Assembly: GCF_014201335.1 (NCBI RefSeq)
Contig: NZ_JACHEB010000005.1
Location: 372,001-436,000, forward strand
DNA: 64,000 bases
Direction of reading: 5' to 3'
From: Tunturiibacter gelidiferens
GTDB taxonomy: Bacteria > Acidobacteriota > Terriglobia > Terriglobales > Acidobacteriaceae
The notes beneath the pieces are model-generated. The model worked only from the letters and a program-made list of their open reading frames with translations, made no database searches and was not told the DNA's origin. A program made the position numbers and the translations under genes. Shown one piece after another: positions 1-11,159 of the stretch (the first letter of the stretch is position 1; every line of letters starts with the position of its first letter).

Positions 1-289
1 CATCGTTCGACGAGATCGCTGCGATCGCAATCCTGCCTTCGTAGTCCTTCCCAATCCGCGCCAGTTCCTCCTCCACATGCTTCACGTAGGGGCAGTGTAC
101 GCACAGAAACATCACCAGCATTCCGTGGCATCCCGTCGCCGAGCAGTTCGCCGCGTCCGCCCGCGCATCTTCCGAGGCCGTAGCGAACACATCGTCCCGT
201 CCCACGGCCTTCCCACTCACCACATCCATCAGCTCAAACGCTGGAGCCGTACTCCCCAGGGCCACCATCGCCGATTGTGTCTTGGACAT
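1..289 (-). CDS. Thioredoxin-like redoxin domain protein (3' end outside window)
   Basis: Read on the minus strand from the ATG at 289, the frame stays open for 96 codons to the window edge, so the C-terminus is missing. The residues GSTAPAFEL near 12-20 are the usual opening of AhpC/TSA-type redoxins. CVHCPYVKH at residues 63-71 carries a CxxC pair (Cys63, Cys66) in the active-site position of the thioredoxin fold, and a hydrophobic strand MLVMFL precedes it. Proteins of this type reduce disulfides or peroxides. A second Cys pair (NCSATGC, residues 49-54) lies just before the active site. There is no signal peptide, so it is probably cytoplasmic. It is divergent from the Dabb gene with 76 bp between them. 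The family is fairly sure; the exact substrate is not known. Confidence 0.75.
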   Translation of the reverse strand, partial: MSKTQSAMVALGSTAPAFELMDVVSGKAVGRDDVFATASEDARADAANCSATGCHGMLVMFLCVHCPYVKHVEEELARIGKDYEGRIAIAAISSND

Positions 290-365
290 TGCACCCTCCA
301 CTTCTTCAACGATCATAGCCAACTCTTGTTACATCACGAACCGCGGGCCAAATTACTATACCTCC

Positions 366-653
366 ATGATCATCCACACCTTCTGCTTCCGCTGGAAACC
401 CGACACCACAGAAGCTCAAAAAGAGCGCGCCTACGACGAGATCAACGAACTCCATCTACAGATACCAGCCATCCTCGAAACCAACGTCGGTGCCAACTTC
501 TCGCCGCGATCCCAGGGCTACGAGTTCGGCGGCGTCATGAAGTTTGCGGATCGCGAGTCGTTAGACGCCTACAACAACCATCCCGTCCACCTTCAACTTC
601 TCTCTTGGCTCGTTCCTCTCATCGAACCCCTGGAAGTAGACTTCGAAGTCTGA
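366..653 (+). CDS. Dabb (stress-responsive A/B barrel) domain protein
   Basis: A 95-residue protein beginning MIIHTFCFRWKPD. The opening hydrophobic strand ending in a FRWK-type motif, the helix rich in Glu and Arg, the GxNFSPRSQGYEFG stretch and the C-terminal phrase AYNNHPVHLQLL are hallmarks of the Dabb dimeric alpha-beta barrel. Members are small cytoplasmic proteins, some of them stress-induced and some acting in catabolism; no catalytic residues can be assigned here. I chose the ATG at 366 because the family begins directly at this strand. An in-frame start at 282 would add 28 residues that do not look like the family. No strong ribosome-binding site is visible. The next gene, an HNH protein, follows after 88 bp on the same strand. 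Confidence 0.8.
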   Translation: MIIHTFCFRWKPDTTEAQKERAYDEINELHLQIPAILETNVGANFSPRSQGYEFGGVMKFADRESLDAYNNHPVHLQLLSWLVPLIEPLEVDFEV

Positions 654-741
654 TCCCAGTCCAACCCAGCTCCTTCGAGATAGAACAGAACCAGCCTCAA
701 CAATTTCCCCGGTCTTCGCCGTACCCTATCCTCGAAGCAGC

Positions 742-1218
742 ATGATCGTCCCTCGCACCCTCGCCGGCGGCCGCACCACGCGCCATGCTCTTCCCATCGG
801 TCCCAACAATCTGCCCCTCTGCCGCTGGTGCGAACTCGAAATCCTCGCCAAACGCCGCCGCACCTTCTGCAGCGACTACTGCGTTCACCAGTGGCGTCTC
901 CGCACCGACCCCGGCTACCTCCGCGATCAGGTCCTCTCCCGCGACCGCGGCATCTGCTCCGTCTGCGCGATCGACACTATCGCCGCCTACAGCGCCCTCA
1001 AGCGAGCCCGAGGCCGCGCCCGCGCCGCCGGCCTCCGCCTCTACGGCATGAAGTCCATCACCGCCCGCCGCAGCCTCTGGGACGCCGACCACGTCCGTCC
1101 CGTCGCCGAAGGAGGCGGCCAGTGCGACCTCGACAACCTCCGCACCCTCTGCCTCCTCTGCCACCGCGAAGCCACCGCCCAACTCCGCCAGCGACTCCGC
1201 CTTACCCGCGCCGTCTAA
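742..1218 (+). CDS. HNH endonuclease family protein
   Basis: A 158-residue protein with several zinc-ligand pairs: C27-x2-C30 and C43-x3-C47 near the N-terminus, then C72-x2-C75. The HNH core is WDADHVRPVAEGG (Asp116-His117), Asn132 in the DLDNLRTLC stretch, and C137-x2-C140-His141. Thus the His, Asn and His of the motif and a structural zinc site are all present. HNH proteins cut or nick DNA with one metal ion. Stand-alone short ones occur both in chromosomes and in mobile elements, and the target cannot be told from sequence. The gene is intact, extremely rich in C-ending codons like nrdJ, and lies in the core-like part of the window. It is probably resident rather than recently acquired. 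Confidence 0.85.
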   Translation: MIVPRTLAGGRTTRHALPIGPNNLPLCRWCELEILAKRRRTFCSDYCVHQWRLRTDPGYLRDQVLSRDRGICSVCAIDTIAAYSALKRARGRARAAGLRLYGMKSITARRSLWDADHVRPVAEGGGQCDLDNLRTLCLLCHREATAQLRQRLRLTRAV

Positions 1219-1256
1219 GTACGAAAAATCACGAGGAAGCAGAATTAGATAGAAGC

Positions 1257-1305
1257 CGTCATCCCGACCCTGAGCGGTAGTCGAAGGGGAAGGATCCCTG
1301 TATTT
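1257..1305. repeat. Short palindromic GTCATCC-type repeat, copy 1
   Basis: Intergenic copy downstream of the HNH gene. It starts CGTCATCCCGACCC, continues with TGAGCGGTAGTCGAAGGGG and ends AAGGATCCCTGTATTT. The same plan (GTCATCC, GAGCG or GCAGCG, GAAG, GGAYCYG) recurs twice inside nrdJ at 5780-5825 and 6478-6512. I recall elements of this kind as common in acidobacterial genomes. Here it sits between convergent genes and may serve as a transcription end. Confidence 0.6.
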
Positions 1306-1331
1306 GCTCGTACCATTCAAATTCAAGCCGA

Positions 1332-2843
1332 TCACCCATAATTCTGAAACTCCTTCCAGAACTCCGGCCACGGCAGGCGTGGTGAGCCGCAAACGAAAAT
1401 ATCCGGATGCCCCTGGCTCTCTTCGTTCTTCACACCCTCCGAGTCCCCGTTATGTCCCGCCAGCCTGCAGGAAGTAAACGCTCTGTCCGCAGCCTCGCGC
1501 GAATAGCCCACCACGATCAGCGTTGACGGCGGCACCGCAGGATATCCCCGCAGCCACGCCGAATTCGTCGCACTGATCGGCATCGGCAGCTTGTATGCAG
1601 GGCCGAGAATCTCCACTGCGCCCTCTTCTCCATAGTTGCCCACCACAACGCCAACATTACTTCGCTGCTCGGCTGGCAAAGAATCGCGAATCCCTGCTAC
1701 CGCCTGTACCAGCTCATTCCACCCGAACTCCTCGCGCAGATCGCCATTATTCTTCAGCGCAAATTGCTTCAGTGGCCCATCCAAAGCCAGTGGCACCAGA
1801 ACTGCATAAATAAATACTCCGTAGGCCGTCATCGCAGTAAAGCCAGCCACAAGCACAACCCGCCGCCACACTCGCGTAAGCCCAGCGACCTTTCTCTCCC
1901 AAACCACCGCGCCCATCGCCAGCAGCATCGGATAGGCCGCTGCCAGATAGTACCCCCGCCCCTTACCCACAAAAAACAGTACAAACGGGATAAGGTACAT
2001 CCACCCCAGCATCCGGTACCGCTCGCTGCGCAGAAAATAAACCACCCCCGCGATCCATATAGGAGCTGTAGCCAGGTTCACGCAGATTACGAACTGGTCT
2101 TTCACAAAACCATTCGCCCGCCCTATCCTCACGTCCCGCGCATGGATTTGACGCAAAAAATCAACCGAGATAAATCCATGCCGCGCCTGCCAGAAAAAGT
2201 TTGGCGCAAAGATCATCAGCGCCACAACGAAGCCACCCCAGAACCACCCACTCGCGAAGTGACGCCGAGCCGAACTCAACACCATCCCGCCCAGGATCCC
2301 CGCGATGAAAAACAAAATCGAGTACTTGGTCATCAGCCCCATGCCGACAAACACACCAATCGCCAGCCACCATCGCGGATCCTCCGTCTTCAACAACCGA
2401 ATCACGCAATAAGCGATCAACACCCACCACAGATAATCGAACGAGGAGTATTGAAACTCCGTTCCTTCGAACACCGGCAATCCTGAGGTCGCCACCGCCA
2501 GCGCCGAGGTTACCTGCGCCAGCCGCCCCCCGCCCAACTCCCGCGCCATCAGCCCCGTCACTAGAATCGCCAGCGCCTGCGCAATCACGGAAAACAGCCG
2601 CAAACCCACCATCGACACCCCAAACAACTGCAACCCCAGCCGCTCCACAAATGGAGTAAACGGCGGATATGCAACGAACCCCCAATCCAGGTGCCGCGCA
2701 TCGCTCAAAAACTGAAACTCATCCCGATGAAATCCATACCGCCCATTGGTCAGCAGGTGAATCAGCATCACCGCCAACGCAATCCCAATCAGCACTAAGG
2801 TCTCTGTTCGCGCCTCCTTCCCCGAGCCAATCTCTGTCTGCAC
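1332..2843 (-). CDS. GT39/ArnT-type membrane glycosyltransferase
   Basis: A 503-residue polytopic membrane protein. The first membrane segment is followed by GRYGFHRDEFQFL, in which Asp41-Glu42 matches the catalytic acidic loop of the PMT/ArnT family (GT39 and relatives, GT-C fold). YPPFTPFVERL and the multiple Trp/Phe-rich helices also fit. Such enzymes move a sugar from a polyprenyl-phosphate donor to a lipid, protein or glycan at the outer face of the inner membrane. I chose the GTG at 2843 because a strong GGAGG lies 7 bases upstream. A TTG at 2864 would add seven residues without a good site. Many family members reach 500-550 residues, so it looks complete. The acceptor is unknown. It ends convergent with the HNH gene, with a repeat copy between them. 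Confidence 0.8.
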   Translation of the reverse strand: MQTEIGSGKEARTETLVLIGIALAVMLIHLLTNGRYGFHRDEFQFLSDARHLDWGFVAYPPFTPFVERLGLQLFGVSMVGLRLFSVIAQALAILVTGLMARELGGGRLAQVTSALAVATSGLPVFEGTEFQYSSFDYLWWVLIAYCVIRLLKTEDPRWWLAIGVFVGMGLMTKYSILFFIAGILGGMVLSSARRHFASGWFWGGFVVALMIFAPNFFWQARHGFISVDFLRQIHARDVRIGRANGFVKDQFVICVNLATAPIWIAGVVYFLRSERYRMLGWMYLIPFVLFFVGKGRGYYLAAAYPMLLAMGAVVWERKVAGLTRVWRRVVLVAGFTAMTAYGVFIYAVLVPLALDGPLKQFALKNNGDLREEFGWNELVQAVAGIRDSLPAEQRSNVGVVVGNYGEEGAVEILGPAYKLPMPISATNSAWLRGYPAVPPSTLIVVGYSREAADRAFTSCRLAGHNGDSEGVKNEESQGHPDIFVCGSPRLPWPEFWKEFQNYG

Positions 2844-3149
2844 CAGAAATCCTCCGTCAGCCAAACGCTACGCAACACATTACACGCGAGTTCACTCCTT
2901 TCTGTTTTTGGTCAATTCGCGATCCCAGAACTCCTTCCGGAAAGCCGTCCTCTTTCCCACATTTCCACCCTCATCCACACCACATGCGCCTTGCCATCCG
3001 ACCCGTTCGCGCCTACCCTCAAAACTGACCTATTACAGATCAGTAAATCCGCACCTATCGTGCTGATTTCGCAAAATCCACAGCAAAAACCAAGGTTTTT
3101 ACCGTTTTGACACATTAACACCGCATAAATAGGGGTATTCGCACAGCCA

Positions 3150-3165
3150 ACACAACATGTTGTGC
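3150..3165. promoter_or_regulatory. Candidate NrdR box upstream of nrdJ
   Basis: ACACAACATGTTGTGC contains a perfect 14-bp palindrome (3151-3164) and closely matches the NrdR-box consensus acaCwAtATaTwGtgt. NrdR represses ribonucleotide reductase genes and usually binds two boxes about 31-32 bp apart. A weaker match (ACACCGCATAAATAGG, 3118-3133) lies 32 bp upstream. The box ends 7 bp before a TTGACA hexamer, so a bound repressor would block the polymerase. NrdR itself is not in the window. Confidence 0.55.
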
Positions 3166-3172
3166 TTTATAC

Positions 3173-3201
3173 TTGACACACCCCATAAGGGGCGTTACTT
3201 T
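3173..3201 (+). promoter_or_regulatory. Probable nrdJ promoter
   Basis: TTGACA at 3173-3178 is followed after 17 bp by TACTTT at 3196-3201, a plausible -35/-10 pair for the housekeeping sigma factor. The spacer contains the near-palindrome CCCCATAAGGGG, which could be a further regulator contact. The start codon of nrdJ is about 180 bp downstream, leaving a long leader in which I found no recognisable B12 riboswitch. Confidence 0.45.
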
Positions 3202-3383
3202 CACGACTGCAGCCACGCAAAAGACGGCCAAAGTTCCTTACATTTCACGACTCAGAACGCCGCCGGCTCAGCCAAGCCGGATAAATATCCAGCGCTCTAC
3301 TCGTCAGTTTTACCTCCCGGTCGAACGGCTTTCGGGAGCATCGGCACCCCAGATTTTTCATCAAATTAGAAGGAGTACTCCCC

Positions 3384-6770
<3,387 letters not shown>

Positions 6771-7180
6771 ATGGCGTGACGAAGGTAGAGGGGAACTTGG
6801 AAGAAGCGCTTGGAAGCCGATTCCTACGCGGGTAGTGGATCGTATCCTACTTTGATTCAAATACTTAGCTCGTCAGGACTAGAATCGACCGCCGTGTCCG
6901 ATGCGAAATTTAGCCTTATGCGTAACTTCATCGTGGAACTTCAGCCTTTTGGGTTCGGTTCCTCAGCCTTATGGGGTTCAGCCTTTCGCAGGTTGTTGAA
7001 GCAACGCAAGTTCAAGGTTATGCTCAACCCACACAACTGTACGGAACCACTTTCGATGAAAGTGGAGATCGATAAAATGAAAGTGGCTCCGTGTCGTGTA
7101 AGTAGCTGATACTAAAATATTTACTGAGTAAACCCAAAGGTGACATGAGTCTATTTTGGGGTTCACAGTCATTAAAAAAT

Positions 7181-7210
7181 CCCATTCGGTTTCAAATGGG
7201 GCTTTTGTTT
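7181..7210 (+). terminator. Hairpin with T-rich tail
   Basis: CCCATT (7181-7186) pairs with AATGGG (7195-7200) across an 8-base loop and is followed by GCTTTTGTTT; an A-rich run precedes it. It has the form of a weak intrinsic terminator, but the nearest upstream gene, nrdJ, ends 410 bp earlier. Confidence 0.35.
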
Positions 7211-7456
7211 CCTAAACTCGGCCGGTGTAGGTTCAAGCCCGCATACGCGACGACGTCACACTCTAACAATCTCAATTCAATAAATTTCATTAGATCAAGC
7301 CACGAATATCCAAGCGGTTCCCAGTAACGGGAAGGGGTGTAGCTCGCGGTTACCGCACAATGAACTCTGATTTTCTTGATGACGAAGTTGAGCCTTCTTG
7401 TTGTGGAAGGCGGCAGCGTAGTGTCGGTAAGTACCTGGTATTGAAGGGTTGTCTTC

Positions 7457-7497
7457 TGGACCTGATCGGGATCGAACCCATGACCTCTTCCATGCCA
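7457..7497 (-). pseudogene. 3' fragment of a tRNA-Ala(GGC)-like gene, possible att site
   Basis: On the minus strand the 41 bases read TGGCATGGAAGAGGTCATGG then GTTCGATCCCGATCAGGTCCA. This is the right half of a tRNA: the anticodon-loop end GGCAT, a variable region AGGTC, a T-loop TTCGATC in a 5-bp stem with one mismatch, an acceptor half-strand CAGGTCC and the discriminator A. The left half is absent: upstream bases are unrelated and A/T-rich. Such 3' fragments are what integrases leave at the far end of an inserted island. The orientation implies that an intact tRNA, if present, lies at higher coordinates beyond the island. Confidence 0.55.
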
Positions 7498-7639
7498 TTT
7501 TTAAACGATCATGTAACGTATTGGTTTTTGAAGGCCTCCGTCGCCCCCTGAAGGCCCCCAAAACGCCCTAAGAACCAGTTATTGTTCCCTTATTGCTCCC
7601 ACACGGCCGTTATCGCTCCCACGTACTGAGCCTCTCTTA

Positions 7640-7785
7640 TTGCCAGCAAAACGAAGCTCGATATCCGTTCTCGCGGATGTTGCATAGACCAGTTGAGCCC
7701 CCCTGACTTTCGGGCACCTGTCCGACAAGCCGGCTTTACGATGGTCCTGCTCAATGGGGTTGTTTAGGTGCTTCGAAGAGCGTAG
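7640..7785 (-). mobile_element. Decayed IS6-type transposase tail
   Basis: The minus-strand translation has RSSKHLNNPIEQDHR, matching the conserved LNNxxEQDHR block around the catalytic Glu of IS6-family DDE transposases. The following residues (TSARTDIELRFAGNK) weakly resemble the family's C-terminal TxAGIELxxxIRKGQ. The rest of the transposase, its start and its terminal repeats are missing, so this is a fossil fragment. It lies close to the tRNA fragment. Confidence 0.45.
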
Positions 7786-8127
7786 CCATGTCCGCTTGGA
7801 CAACGGCCCATCCGTTCTCTTCTCGCGGACGCTCACAAGAAGTGGGGAAGAATGCACACTAAACCCATCCTCTGCCTTCTCAGTAGGCCAGGGATGCGGA
7901 GACCGCGTGAAACCGAGGATTCGCGGGATCCCGGAGAACCGATTGTTCTGCAGCGCACCATAGCCGTTCGAGGTGGGCTCCGCGATTACAGGGACGTTCG
8001 CGAGGCCACTGAAAAAGTGAAACCCACCGCGGATGAATTCGTTGCGATTCGTTCTCGAGTACCGAAGCTGCTGATGCTCCATGTAATGGACGGTTGAGCC
8101 GAGATGTAACAATTTGCATCCCTTTCG

Positions 8128-8826
8128 TCAGTGATCCTGTTTGAAGTTAAAATACGCCAAATTCATGTTGCCGCCGGTCAAGATGTGGACGGTGAGAACA
8201 TTCCTCCCCTTGCTAAGGCGAATCTTGAAGAACTTCGGAGCCAAGTTCCAGTGATGCCACTGACGCCAAGCCACGGGGTCTGCAGAGTCATATGTTGTTG
8301 GGACCTGCAGCGGTCCTGTTGCCTCTTTTCCATTCACGTCGATAGAGATTGTTCCGCCACGATTGGAGGTGTGAAGAAAATCGGCAGCATAAGTTCCTGC
8401 CCGCGCGGCGTCGACAGTGATGTTGAACCATTCTCCGGGTTCGGTCCAGCCAACATAGGGCAAGTCTCGAGGAGGGACAATCTTGTCAAAGGGGTTGTCG
8501 TCAAACGGATCCGGCTTCCGGTCGAACTTCGTATATGAAGTATCCACTCCCTCATGGATGCGAAACTCATTGAGGTAGGTCCCATCGGCCGGATTCAATT
8601 CTCCGCTGCCGTGATTCTTTGAGTCAGTGTCGTGATACGCCACTCCTTCGCCGCCCAGATCATAATAGGCGCACAACACCCGACCCGGTACTTTCTGTGG
8701 GCCGTCTTGATAGCGGCTGTCGCGATAGGGCATGCCCTTATATTGGCTCAAAAATGGCTGGGAAAACGCACTTGCCGCTAATACCGATGTTGCGGTCAAG
8801 CACAAGAACAAGACGTTCCTGCTCAT
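8128..8826 (-). CDS. Secreted protein with CBM6/CBM35-like carbohydrate-binding domain
   Basis: A 232-residue protein starting MSRNVLFLCLTATSVLAASA, a classical signal peptide ending near AFSQ. The mature part has ALCAYYDLGGEGVAYHDTD-like features of family 6/35 binding modules: the GEGVAYHD acidic calcium-site stretch near the N-terminus, YVGWTEPGEWFNITVDA (edge strand with aromatic residues), GTYAADFLHTSNRGGTISIDVNG, and a C-terminal GRNVLTVHILTGGNMNLAYFNF. Such modules bind sugars and have no catalytic role. I chose 8826 because AGGAG stands 6 bases upstream; an in-frame ATG six bases earlier is too close to that site. It follows the DUF362 gene by 22 bp on the same strand and is almost certainly in one operon with it. 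No attached enzyme domain is present. Confidence 0.7.
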   Translation of the reverse strand: MSRNVLFLCLTATSVLAASAFSQPFLSQYKGMPYRDSRYQDGPQKVPGRVLCAYYDLGGEGVAYHDTDSKNHGSGELNPADGTYLNEFRIHEGVDTSYTKFDRKPDPFDDNPFDKIVPPRDLPYVGWTEPGEWFNITVDAARAGTYAADFLHTSNRGGTISIDVNGKEATGPLQVPTTYDSADPVAWRQWHHWNLAPKFFKIRLSKGRNVLTVHILTGGNMNLAYFNFKQDH

Positions 8827-8848
8827 CTTCATCTCCTCTTGGTCCCGA

Positions 8849-10096
8849 TCAGCCCACTTGGAAAAGCTCGATCCCGTGCGCCTTTCCGAGATTGCCCGAG
8901 TACTTCTTGTCCGTTCCATTGTTCCAATGCTCATGTACGCCAAGGCTGCGGCATCGGAAGCCATCGCGTTCAGGGTCGTAGAAAGTCTTCGAAGGTGGAT
9001 CATTAGCCAGAGCGGCTTCGCGAAGATAGTTGTCTGCATTCTTAATATCCACGAGATCAGGCCATTCCGAGGTCAGAAAATCGAAGCCGACCGAATCGGC
9101 CGCCACACCGTCCAACGACATGAAAATGCTGCTCGGCCACGCATCGTTGAAAGGGGCCATCTTCCATTTGCGCTTTGGTGGTCCATCCGCGTTCGAGCAA
9201 CCATAGAGCCCGTCGACGATAAAGAGCATGGTCTTCTCGCCAAGATCCTTATGACCCAGGAAATCGACGAATGCGGAGTAACTTGGGGAACCGTCATGGT
9301 TGGGAGGGAAGCCGTCGTGCGCGTTTTTGCGCCAGTCGGGATTGATGCTTGTGGCGCCGAACAGATTCTTAGCACAAAGCGTCACCCCTGAACTCACATG
9401 TCCTTTTAGCAATGCCGCATCGATTAGGTAGGCGGCCTCGACGACCGTGGTATCGAGACCCGAAGCATTGCGGCTGGTAACCGAGAAAGGGATCGCGTTG
9501 GGCTTGAACTCGGCCTTCAGGCGCCCGTCGCCGCCTATATGGTCCACGAACACGACGCCAGGAAACTCACCGTAAATTTTGTCGTAGAGATTGCCGGGGA
9601 TGAACCGGCTGGTATCGAAGATGGTGATCGACGATTGCGGCACTTTTCCCGGACCGGTCAACTGCCGGACGAGCGAAAGGATCAGATGGGGCGACGAGTT
9701 GAGACGGTCGATCGTGCCATGATCCGTTGTGTTGTTCAGGTTCGGTTTGATTGCGACCTTCTCGCCGGCCTTGTATCCGACGTTGCCACGATCATGAGTG
9801 CGATTGAAATAGTGGAAGATGGCGCTCCATGCCTGGGCATCGCTCCTTTGATTTGTAAGACCTCGGATGGAGCAGGAGACCATGCGATCAATTGCAGCCT
9901 GGTTGTTGTTGGCGTCCGCCCACCAGGAACCTGTTCCATCCCAAGTCACAGCCGCCGGATCGTGGGCCCAGGTGACTCGGCCGGGAACCACGCCGCGGGG
10001 AACACCCAGTGGGGAAAGCGTGGATCCGAATAAGGAAGAATGCATGCTGCTGGCAGCTGCAATAGAAAGGGCGAAATGTCGGCGCGTCATTTTCAT
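8849..10096 (-). CDS. DUF362 domain protein with Tat signal
   Basis: A 415-residue protein. The N-terminus MKMTRRHFALSIAAASS has the twin-arginine pattern (R-R-H-F) and a hydrophobic stretch, so export by Tat is likely. The body has GEKVAIKPNLNN, the hallmark DUF362 motif (VxIKPN), followed by TIFDTSRFIPG, a strand with LIDAALLKGHVSSGVTLCAKNLFG and LFIVDGLYGC. Family members are often linked to cofactor- or iron-sulfur-binding proteins, but no ferredoxin-type cysteine clusters are present here, and the biochemical role is unknown. GGAG lies 9 bases before the ATG. The next gene on the strand is a secreted carbohydrate-binding protein 22 bp away. The pair therefore may act outside the cytoplasm on a glycan; this is inference. 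Confidence 0.8.
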   Translation of the reverse strand: MKMTRRHFALSIAAASSMHSSLFGSTLSPLGVPRGVVPGRVTWAHDPAAVTWDGTGSWWADANNNQAAIDRMVSCSIRGLTNQRSDAQAWSAIFHYFNRTHDRGNVGYKAGEKVAIKPNLNNTTDHGTIDRLNSSPHLILSLVRQLTGPGKVPQSSITIFDTSRFIPGNLYDKIYGEFPGVVFVDHIGGDGRLKAEFKPNAIPFSVTSRNASGLDTTVVEAAYLIDAALLKGHVSSGVTLCAKNLFGATSINPDWRKNAHDGFPPNHDGSPSYSAFVDFLGHKDLGEKTMLFIVDGLYGCSNADGPPKRKWKMAPFNDAWPSSIFMSLDGVAADSVGFDFLTSEWPDLVDIKNADNYLREAALANDPPSKTFYDPERDGFRCRSLGVHEHWNNGTDKKYSGNLGKAHGIELFQVG

Positions 10097-10320
10097 TTGT
10101 GGCTACTCCTTCTCGGTAAATCATGTGTTCCGTGGTGCCATTGAACGGCTCGAGACGCGAGTATGCCCGTCCCTGCGCGAAGATCTGAGAAAGTGGAACG
10201 ACCATGGCAGTGCGCCCACGAGGGGCCGTTGGGGATGCGTAATAAGGTTGCTAATAATTCCGGGCGTAATGGGGTCCATAGAGTCCGATTACACCACAGA
10301 CATACCGCTTCTTCTCGTGG

Positions 10321-10512
10321 TCAGGCCGTCTTTGCTTCCCGTGCATCAGCCCCCACAACCGCTTTGCCAACAGGCTTCTTCTTGACTCCGTTGCCTATGC
10401 CCAACGATACGGCCTTCCCGACCGCATTCTCGGTTAAGCCCTTCTTCACAGCTTTCCGGACTGCTTTTTCTACTCTCTTCGCTGCCTTCTTCTTCGCCTT
10501 GTCATTCGCCAT
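10321..10512 (-). CDS. Small lysine/alanine-rich basic protein
   Basis: A 63-residue protein MANDKAKKKAAKRVEKAVRK and onward, with a basic, helix-prone N-terminal half and a Gly/Val-rich second half (AVGKAVSLGIGNG). GAGG stands 4 bases before the ATG, supporting a real gene. It follows the larger lysine-rich protein by 15 bp, so the two are co-transcribed. It resembles histone H1-like or nucleoid-associated tails by composition only; no fold can be named. DNA or polyphosphate binding is a guess from charge. Confidence 0.6.
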   Translation of the reverse strand: MANDKAKKKAAKRVEKAVRKAVKKGLTENAVGKAVSLGIGNGVKKKPVGKAVVGADAREAKTA

Positions 10513-10527
10513 ATTTCCTCACAGTTT

Positions 10528-10911
10528 TTACCGCCGTCCGGTCGCCTTCTTCACAGCCTTCTTTACGGATTTCTTCGCAGTTTTCTTAGCCGGAATCTTT
10601 TTGGCTATTGGCTTTTTAACGACCTTCTTCACCGGTGCCTTTTTCACAGCTTTCTTTGTCACGTTTTGTTTCGCGGCCTTCCTGGCGGGAGCTTTTTTTG
10701 CTGCCTTCTTTGCCACAACCTTCTTCGCAGAGGCCTTTCGCACAGTCTCTTTGATAGGGGCTTTCTTCGCCGATGACTTCGTCAGAACGTCGGTAACCGC
10801 GGTCACGGCTGTACCCACTGCGTTGTTGACGGAGCCTGCCACATCTTCCGCCATTGCAATTCCGTACCCGACCGCCTCTGCAGCCTTCTCCACTATTGTT
10901 TTTTCAGCCAT
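10528..10911 (-). CDS. Histone H1-like AKKA-repeat protein
   Basis: A 127-residue protein in two parts. Residues 1-50 form an acidic-neutral Ala/Val/Gly-rich segment (EKAAEAVGYGIAMAEDVAGS). Residues about 55-127 are a highly basic tail of AKKA, PAKK and KKVVKK repeats ending GRR. This architecture is like bacterial histone H1-like proteins that bind DNA through Lys-rich tails. The ATG at 10911 has GAGGG 8 bases upstream; an in-frame TTG two codons earlier is less likely. The second basic protein follows 15 bp downstream. The first half is not a known HU or H1 domain, so the call rests on the tail. The repeats vary at DNA level and are not a CRISPR. Confidence 0.65.
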   Translation of the reverse strand: MAEKTIVEKAAEAVGYGIAMAEDVAGSVNNAVGTAVTAVTDVLTKSSAKKAPIKETVRKASAKKVVAKKAAKKAPARKAAKQNVTKKAVKKAPVKKVVKKPIAKKIPAKKTAKKSVKKAVKKATGRR

Positions 10912-11159
10912 TTTCAAATCCCTCGGTCTTTATGTACATTCGCAGTTACGAATTGTAGAGGCATATCGAGGTAAGCGCACAAATCTTTTGTTTCCTCTTC
11001 TAATTGTTTCCCCCGTAATGCCTAACAGGCGCGCGCCGCTAATTCCGCAAATTCCTTCCACCCCTCTTCGGTGCCCTGCAGAGGGTCCCGAGAAGTATTT
11101 TGCGGACGCGTCCCGACCTGCTTTACGGCACGGGTAAACAACCTTGAAAGGAGAAGCCC

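Larger units (their letters stand above)
6771..8127. other. 1.36-kb region without an intact gene; candidate island edge
   Basis: No frame here has a convincing gene with a start, a ribosome-binding site and a recognisable domain. The region holds a terminator-like hairpin (7181-7210), a tRNA-Ala-like 3' fragment (7457-7497), a decayed IS6-type transposase tail (7640-7785) and, with low confidence, a stretch at 7908-8031 (minus strand) whose translation ends PRILGF like the C-terminus of an Oar-like receptor. Short repeats of CAGCCTTwTGGG occur at 6941-6985. Codon and base use changes clearly across the region, from strongly C-ending on the left to mixed on the right. Confidence 0.6.

Noticed and set aside
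3202..3383. Possible B12 riboswitch in the nrdJ leader
   Set aside because: I found neither a convincing B12 box nor the paired core elements; only a simple CTCCCG...CGGGAG stem is visible.
6941..6985. Three CAGCCTT units as a regulatory repeat
   Set aside because: Units are short and imperfect, and no nearby gene uses them.
7219..7250. T-arm-like GGTTCAAGCC suggesting a second tRNA fragment
   Set aside because: The flanking bases do not form a T-stem, and no acceptor or discriminator pattern follows.
10528..10900. Repetitive DNA that might be taken for a CRISPR or tandem array
   Set aside because: The repetition comes from Lys/Ala codons, with variable unit length and no spacers.
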